From Ruixingdingia sedimenti (lineage in GTDB: Bacteria > Pseudomonadota > Alphaproteobacteria > Rhodobacterales > Rhodobacteraceae), in NCBI RefSeq assembly GCF_031432425.1, contig NZ_JAVKPH010000020.1, positions 1-64,000 of the forward strand: 64,000 nucleotides of DNA. Direction: 5' to 3'. This document shows positions 60,330-64,000 of the stretch, piece after piece. The notes beneath the pieces were generated by a model. That model saw only the letters and a program-made list of their open reading frames with translations. It did not search any database and was not told the origin of the DNA. Position 1 is the stretch's first letter. Every line of letters starts with the position of its first letter. The position numbers and the translations under genes were made by a program.

Positions 60330-61028
60330 ATGGAAACCGAAACCCTTGCGATGGCGCAGGAGATTGACTTCTCTCTGCTGGCCCTTTTCGCCCGTGCCAC
60401 CTTCACGGTGAAGATCGTGATGATCCTGCTGATCGTCATGTCCTTCTGGTCCTGGGCGATCATCATCCAGAAACATATCCTCTATCGCCGGGCCCGGCGC
60501 GAGGCGGCGGAATTCGACGCCGCCTTCTGGTCGGGCGAGCCGCTGGACGAGCTTTACGACGCCATCGGCCCCGATCCCTCGGGGGCGTCGGAAAAGGTGT
60601 TCGCGGCCGGCATGACCGAATGGCGGCGCAGCCACCGGCAGGACGGGGGGCTGATCGCGGGCGCGCAGGCGCGCATCGACCGGTCGATGGACGTGGCGAT
60701 CGCCAAGGAATCCGAACGGCTGAACAACGGGCTGTCGTTCCTGGCCACCACCGGGTCCACCGCACCCTTCATCGGGCTGTTCGGCACGGTCTGGGGCATC
60801 AAGCACGCTTTCGAGCAGATCGCGATCAGCCAGAACACCAACCTCGCCGTCGTCGCCCCGGGCATCGCCGAGGCGCTGCTGGCGACCGGCATCGGGCTTG
60901 TCGCCGCGATCCCGGCGGTGGTGTTCTACAACAAGCTCAACGCCGACAGCGAGCGGATCAGCGGCAGCTATGAGGCCTTCGCCGACGAATTCGCCACCAT
61001 CCTGTCGCGCCAGCTGGACGCGGCCTAG
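60330..61028 (+). CDS. tolQ: Tol-Pal system protein TolQ
   Basis: A 232-residue inner-membrane MotA/ExbB-type protein using the proton motive force with TolR. Three membrane helices: about 24-46 (TVKIVMILLIVMSFWSWAII), 137-160 (LATTGSTAPFIGLFGTVWGI) and 175-197 (PGIAEALLATGIGLVAAIPAVVFYN). Start at 60330. First of tolQRAB. Confidence 0.97.
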   Translation: METETLAMAQEIDFSLLALFARATFTVKIVMILLIVMSFWSWAIIIQKHILYRRARREAAEFDAAFWSGEPLDELYDAIGPDPSGASEKVFAAGMTEWRRSHRQDGGLIAGAQARIDRSMDVAIAKESERLNNGLSFLATTGSTAPFIGLFGTVWGIKHAFEQIAISQNTNLAVVAPGIAEALLATGIGLVAAIPAVVFYNKLNADSERISGSYEAFADEFATILSRQLDAA

Positions 61029-61031
61029 GCC

Positions 61032-61508
61032 ATGGGCGCGGGGGTCGTGCAGAACGGCGGCGGCGGGCGGCGGCGCGGGCGGCGGCGTGGCGGCGGCGCC
61101 AAGCCGATGTCGGAAATCAACGTCACGCCCTTCGTCGACGTGATGCTGGTGCTGCTGATCATCTTCATGGTCGCGGCGCCGCTGCTGACCGTGGGCGTGC
61201 CGGTGGAGCTGCCCAAGACCGCCGCCACCGCGCTGCCCACCGAACAGGAAGAGCCGCTGACGATCACGCTGACGGCGGACGGGCGGCTGATGATCCAGAC
61301 CACCGAGGTCACGCAGGACGAACTGATCCCGCGGCTGCGCGCGATCGCGGCGGAACGCAAGGGCGACAAGGTGTTCCTGCGCGCCGATGGCACCATCGCC
61401 TATGCCGCGGTGGCGCAGGTGATGGGGGCGCTCAACGCCGGGGGTTTTCGCAATATCGGGCTCGTGACCGATACCGACGGCCCGCGCATGGACGGATCGG
61501 GTGGCTGA
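61032..61508 (+). CDS. tolR: Tol-Pal system protein TolR
   Basis: A 158-residue ExbD/TolR protein with an arginine/glycine-rich cytoplasmic start, one membrane helix containing the proton-carrying aspartate (INVTPFVDVMLVLLIIFMVAAP) and a periplasmic domain ending GFRNIGLVTDTDGP. Three bases after tolQ. Confidence 0.97.
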   Translation: MGAGVVQNGGGGRRRGRRRGGGAKPMSEINVTPFVDVMLVLLIIFMVAAPLLTVGVPVELPKTAATALPTEQEEPLTITLTADGRLMIQTTEVTQDELIPRLRAIAAERKGDKVFLRADGTIAYAAVAQVMGALNAGGFRNIGLVTDTDGPRMDGSGG

Positions 61509-61511
61509 GCC

Positions 61512-62813
61512 GTGGACAACCGGACGGGCCTTGTCGTCTCGGGTATCGGCCATGTCGGCCTGATCCTGTGGCTGCTGGTAGGGGGGGTGTTCTTCCCCCC
61601 CGAACGGCTGCCCGAACCCGTGGCGACCGAGGTTTCGCTGCTGAGCAATGCGGAATTCGAGGCGATGGTCTCTGCCGCGCCCGCCCCGGGCGGGGCAGAG
61701 GCGCCCGCCGCCCCGGCCACGCCCGCGTCCGAGGCGCCGCCCGTGCCGGAACCCGTCGAGACGCCCGCGCCGCAGCCGGAATCCCCGGCGCAGCCGCCGG
61801 CCCCCCCGCGGGTGACGGCGCCCGAAAGCTCGCCCCGCCCGGCCGCGCGCCCGCAGCCGCAGCCGGAACCCCCGGCGCCCGAGCCCGAACCGGAACCGGA
61901 GCCCGAGCCCGAGCCGGCAGAGCCGGAACCCGTCGTGGCCCCGCCCCCGCCGGTGCCGCTGCCGCCGACCCCGCTGCCGCCGGCAGAGACGCCCAATACC
62001 ACCACCGCACCCGAGACGAGCCCCCGGCCCCGTCCGCGCCCGGTCGAGCGCGTGGCCCCGACGCCGAGCGAGGCGCCCCCGCCCGACACCCGCGTGGCCG
62101 ATGCGCCGGTGCCCGAGCGCACGCCCGATCCCGTGCCCGCACCGCAGCCCGAGCCCGAACGCCCCGCCGCCGCCCCGCCCGAGGCGACGACGCAGATCGT
62201 GACCGAGGCGACCGAGACCGAGGACAACCCCGCCCCGCCGGCGGTGGGCGCGCCGCGGACCAGCCCGCGGCCCAAGGCGCGGCCGGCGCGCACCGAAACC
62301 GCCGCCGCGCGGCCCGCGGCCCCGGCACCGGGAACACCCAGTACCCCCGCGACCCGGCCTTCGCCCCCCGCCGCCGGCGGCAGCAATGCGGCCCCGGCAG
62401 AGGACAATTCCGTGGCCGATGCGGTCGCCGCCGCCGTTGCCTCTGCCGTGGGGTCGGGCGGGTCCGGCACCGGCGGGTCGGGCAGCGCGCCTTCAGGCCC
62501 GCCGCTGACGGCGGGCGAGGTCGACGGCCTGCGCCGTGTGATCTCGCAATGCTGGAACACGGGTTCGGCCTCTACCGATGCCATGCGCAGCGTGGTGACG
62601 GTGGGCATCACGATGAAATCCGACGGCACGCCCGAATCCGTGCGGATGATTTCCGCCGAAGGCCCCACCGAGGCCGGGCGGAAGATCGCCTATGACATCG
62701 CCCGCCGCACCATTCTGCGCTGTGCGGGCAACGCCACCCTGCCGGCCGAGAAATACGACCATTGGCGCGAGATCGAGATGGTGTTCGACTACAACCGGAT
62801 GCGCCTGCTGTGA
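61512..62813 (+). CDS. tolA: Tol-Pal system protein TolA
   Basis: A 433-residue protein with a GTG start at 61512, an N-terminal membrane anchor (about 8-27), a long proline/alanine/glutamate-rich periplasmic linker (about 55-300) and a C-terminal TonB-like domain (VDGLRRVISQCWN to VFDYNRMRLL). The low-complexity linker with PEPEPEP runs replaces the helical domain of E. coli TolA. Spans the periplasm between TolQR and Pal/TolB. Confidence 0.93.
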   Translation: MDNRTGLVVSGIGHVGLILWLLVGGVFFPPERLPEPVATEVSLLSNAEFEAMVSAAPAPGGAEAPAAPATPASEAPPVPEPVETPAPQPESPAQPPAPPRVTAPESSPRPAARPQPQPEPPAPEPEPEPEPEPEPAEPEPVVAPPPPVPLPPTPLPPAETPNTTTAPETSPRPRPRPVERVAPTPSEAPPPDTRVADAPVPERTPDPVPAPQPEPERPAAAPPEATTQIVTEATETEDNPAPPAVGAPRTSPRPKARPARTETAAARPAAPAPGTPSTPATRPSPPAAGGSNAAPAEDNSVADAVAAAVASAVGSGGSGTGGSGSAPSGPPLTAGEVDGLRRVISQCWNTGSASTDAMRSVVTVGITMKSDGTPESVRMISAEGPTEAGRKIAYDIARRTILRCAGNATLPAEKYDHWREIEMVFDYNRMRLL

Positions 62814-62925
62814 GCCCCCGTGCCGCCCACGGGGATGTGATCGCGCCTTGCCGCAAGCCCATGGGCCGGCGCGCCGAAGCTGATAACATCGGGGCCCCGG
62901 CGCCCCGGGACCGAGAGAGGACGTG

Positions 62926-64000
62926 ATGACCCTGACAAGAGTGATGACCCCGCTCTGCGTGCTGGCCGCCGCCGCTGCCCTTGCCCTTCCCGTCGCCACG
63001 GCGACGGCCCAGGCCGCCCCCCTCCGGATCGAGATCACCGAAGGCGTGATCGAGCCGCTGCCCTTCGCGGTGCCCGGCTTCATCGCCGAAACCGGCGCTG
63101 CGGCAGAGGCGGCGGCCAACATCACCCGGCTGATCGCGCAGGATCTGTCGGGCACCGGGCTGTTCCGCGAAATCCCCGCCAGCGCCCATATCGGCCGCGT
63201 CACCAGCTTCGACGCGCCCATCCAGTATCCCGACTGGCGCGCGATCAACGCGCAGGCGCTCGTCACCGGATCGGTGGGCGTGGCCGGGGGCGGGCGGCTG
63301 GTGGTCAAGTTCCGGCTGTTCGACGTGTTTTCCGGCCAGCAGATGGGCGAGGGGCTGCAATTCGTCGGCACCACCGCGAACTGGCGGCGGATGGCGCACA
63401 AGGTGGCCGATGCCGTCTATGCCCGCATCACCGGCGAGACCGGCTATTTCGACAGCCGCATCGTGTTCGTGTCCGAAAGCGGGCCCAAGAACGACCGGCG
63501 CAAGCGGTTGGCGGTGGCCGACTACGACGGTGCGAACCAGAGCTATCTGACCGATTCGAGCACCATCGTCATCGCCCCGCGCTTTTCCCCGCAGGGCGAC
63601 CGGATCGTGTTCACCTCTTTCGGCACCGGATCGGCGCGCATCCATGTGATGGATACCGCCACGGGGCGCGAACGGGTTCTGGCGGACGCCCCCGGCACCA
63701 CGACCTTTTCGCCCCGCTTTGCGCCGAACGGGCGGACGGTGGTGTTCTCGCAGGAACAGGGCGGCAATACCGACATCTACGCGATGGACATCGGCGGCGG
63801 GACGGCGACGCGGCTGACCTCGGCCCCGTCGATCGAGACCTCGCCCTCCTATTCCCCCGATGGCGGCCAGATCGCCTTCGAAAGCGACCGTTCCGGCACG
63901 CCGCAGATCTATGTCATGCCGGCAAGCGGGGGCGAACCGCGGCGGATCTCGAACGGCCGCGGCCGCTATGGCACCCCGGTCTGGAGCCCGCGGGGCGACC
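62926..64000 (+). CDS. tolB: Tol-Pal system beta-propeller TolB, cut by window end
   Basis: 358 codons are in the window and the frame is open at 64000. The ATG at 62926 follows GAGAGAGGACGTG. A signal peptide (MTLTRVMTPLCVLAAAAALALPVATATAQA) precedes the N-terminal TolB domain (ITRLIAQDLSGTGLFREI) and then beta-propeller blades (IAPRFSPQGDRIVFTSF, FSPRFAPNGRTVVFSQEQGGNTDIYAMD, TSPSYSPDGGQIAFESDRSG). Periplasmic partner of Pal; pal is expected just downstream. Confidence 0.97.
   Translation, partial: MTLTRVMTPLCVLAAAAALALPVATATAQAAPLRIEITEGVIEPLPFAVPGFIAETGAAAEAAANITRLIAQDLSGTGLFREIPASAHIGRVTSFDAPIQYPDWRAINAQALVTGSVGVAGGGRLVVKFRLFDVFSGQQMGEGLQFVGTTANWRRMAHKVADAVYARITGETGYFDSRIVFVSESGPKNDRRKRLAVADYDGANQSYLTDSSTIVIAPRFSPQGDRIVFTSFGTGSARIHVMDTATGRERVLADAPGTTTFSPRFAPNGRTVVFSQEQGGNTDIYAMDIGGGTATRLTSAPSIETSPSYSPDGGQIAFESDRSGTPQIYVMPASGGEPRRISNGRGRYGTPVWSPRGD

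Noticed and set aside
61850..62010. Pro/Glu repeat tract as a possible separate repeat element
   Set aside because: It is the in-frame periplasmic linker of TolA, not an independent DNA repeat.

Overview
The window is chromosomal DNA of a high-GC alphaproteobacterium, most probably a Rhodobacterales (Paracoccaceae-like) species. The evidence is the gene content and order: bolA / J-domain protein / cobS / cobT, DUF484-xerC, a Pcs-type phosphatidylcholine synthase, DUF1127, ruvCAB followed by ybgC-tolQRAB, and strong G/C bias at third codon positions. No rRNA, tRNA, CRISPR array or prophage was seen. Names rest on motif and family recognition by eye; no database search was run.

Layout. 1-9203: an accessory catabolic region with an IS-like terminal fragment and a 5'-truncated SnoaL-like gene, two paralogous GntR/FCD regulators, an IclR regulator, an Old Yellow Enzyme homologue, a fumarylacetoacetase-fold hydrolase, a BKACE beta-keto acid cleavage enzyme, an EthD-domain protein, a short-chain dehydrogenase, a glutathione transferase and a SnoaL-like protein. 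AT-rich promoter regions in it share a TTATCGT motif. 9248-12726: IclR regulator, inverted-repeat operator and pcaIJF-type genes (3-oxoadipate to succinyl-CoA plus acetyl-CoA); the thiolase is interrupted by one in-frame TAG. 13094-17063: a MarR/EctR-like regulator and ectABCD for ectoine and hydroxyectoine, with a palindrome at the ectA promoter. 17193-27552: GlsB-like membrane protein, aminopeptidase P, cobT, a small secreted protein, cobS, J-domain protein, bolA, a DUF4177 protein, gdx with a guanidine-II riboswitch, gatB and a lytic transglycosylase. 27608-42788: pepN, globin-nnrS, photolyase-like protein, malate synthase G, YiiX-like hydrolase, map, puuD-like amidotransferase, flavodoxin, L,D-transpeptidase, kynA, kynU and truA. 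42891-54743: ycjX-ycjF, ileS with a candidate leader-peptide attenuator and an atypical internal segment, pcs, xerC-DUF484, transaldolase-like fsa, priA and msrA. 54805-64000: prmA, two lineage hypotheticals, DUF1127, ruvCAB, ybgC, tolQRA and the start of tolB, cut by the window end.

How it fits together. ectABCD makes compatible solutes from aspartate semialdehyde; kynA/kynU act on the tryptophan-to-anthranilate route; ruvCAB, priA and xerC serve DNA repair and segregation; ybgC-tolQRAB builds the Tol-Pal envelope machine; cobS/cobT are two subunits of aerobic cobaltochelatase. The most notable regulatory features are a guanidine-II riboswitch with a visible ribosome-site switch before gdx, an Ile-codon leader peptide with mutually exclusive hairpins before ileS, and a compositionally foreign block inside the IleS editing domain. 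A family of intergenic repeats, several forming long perfect hairpins, is scattered through the 24-60 kb part.
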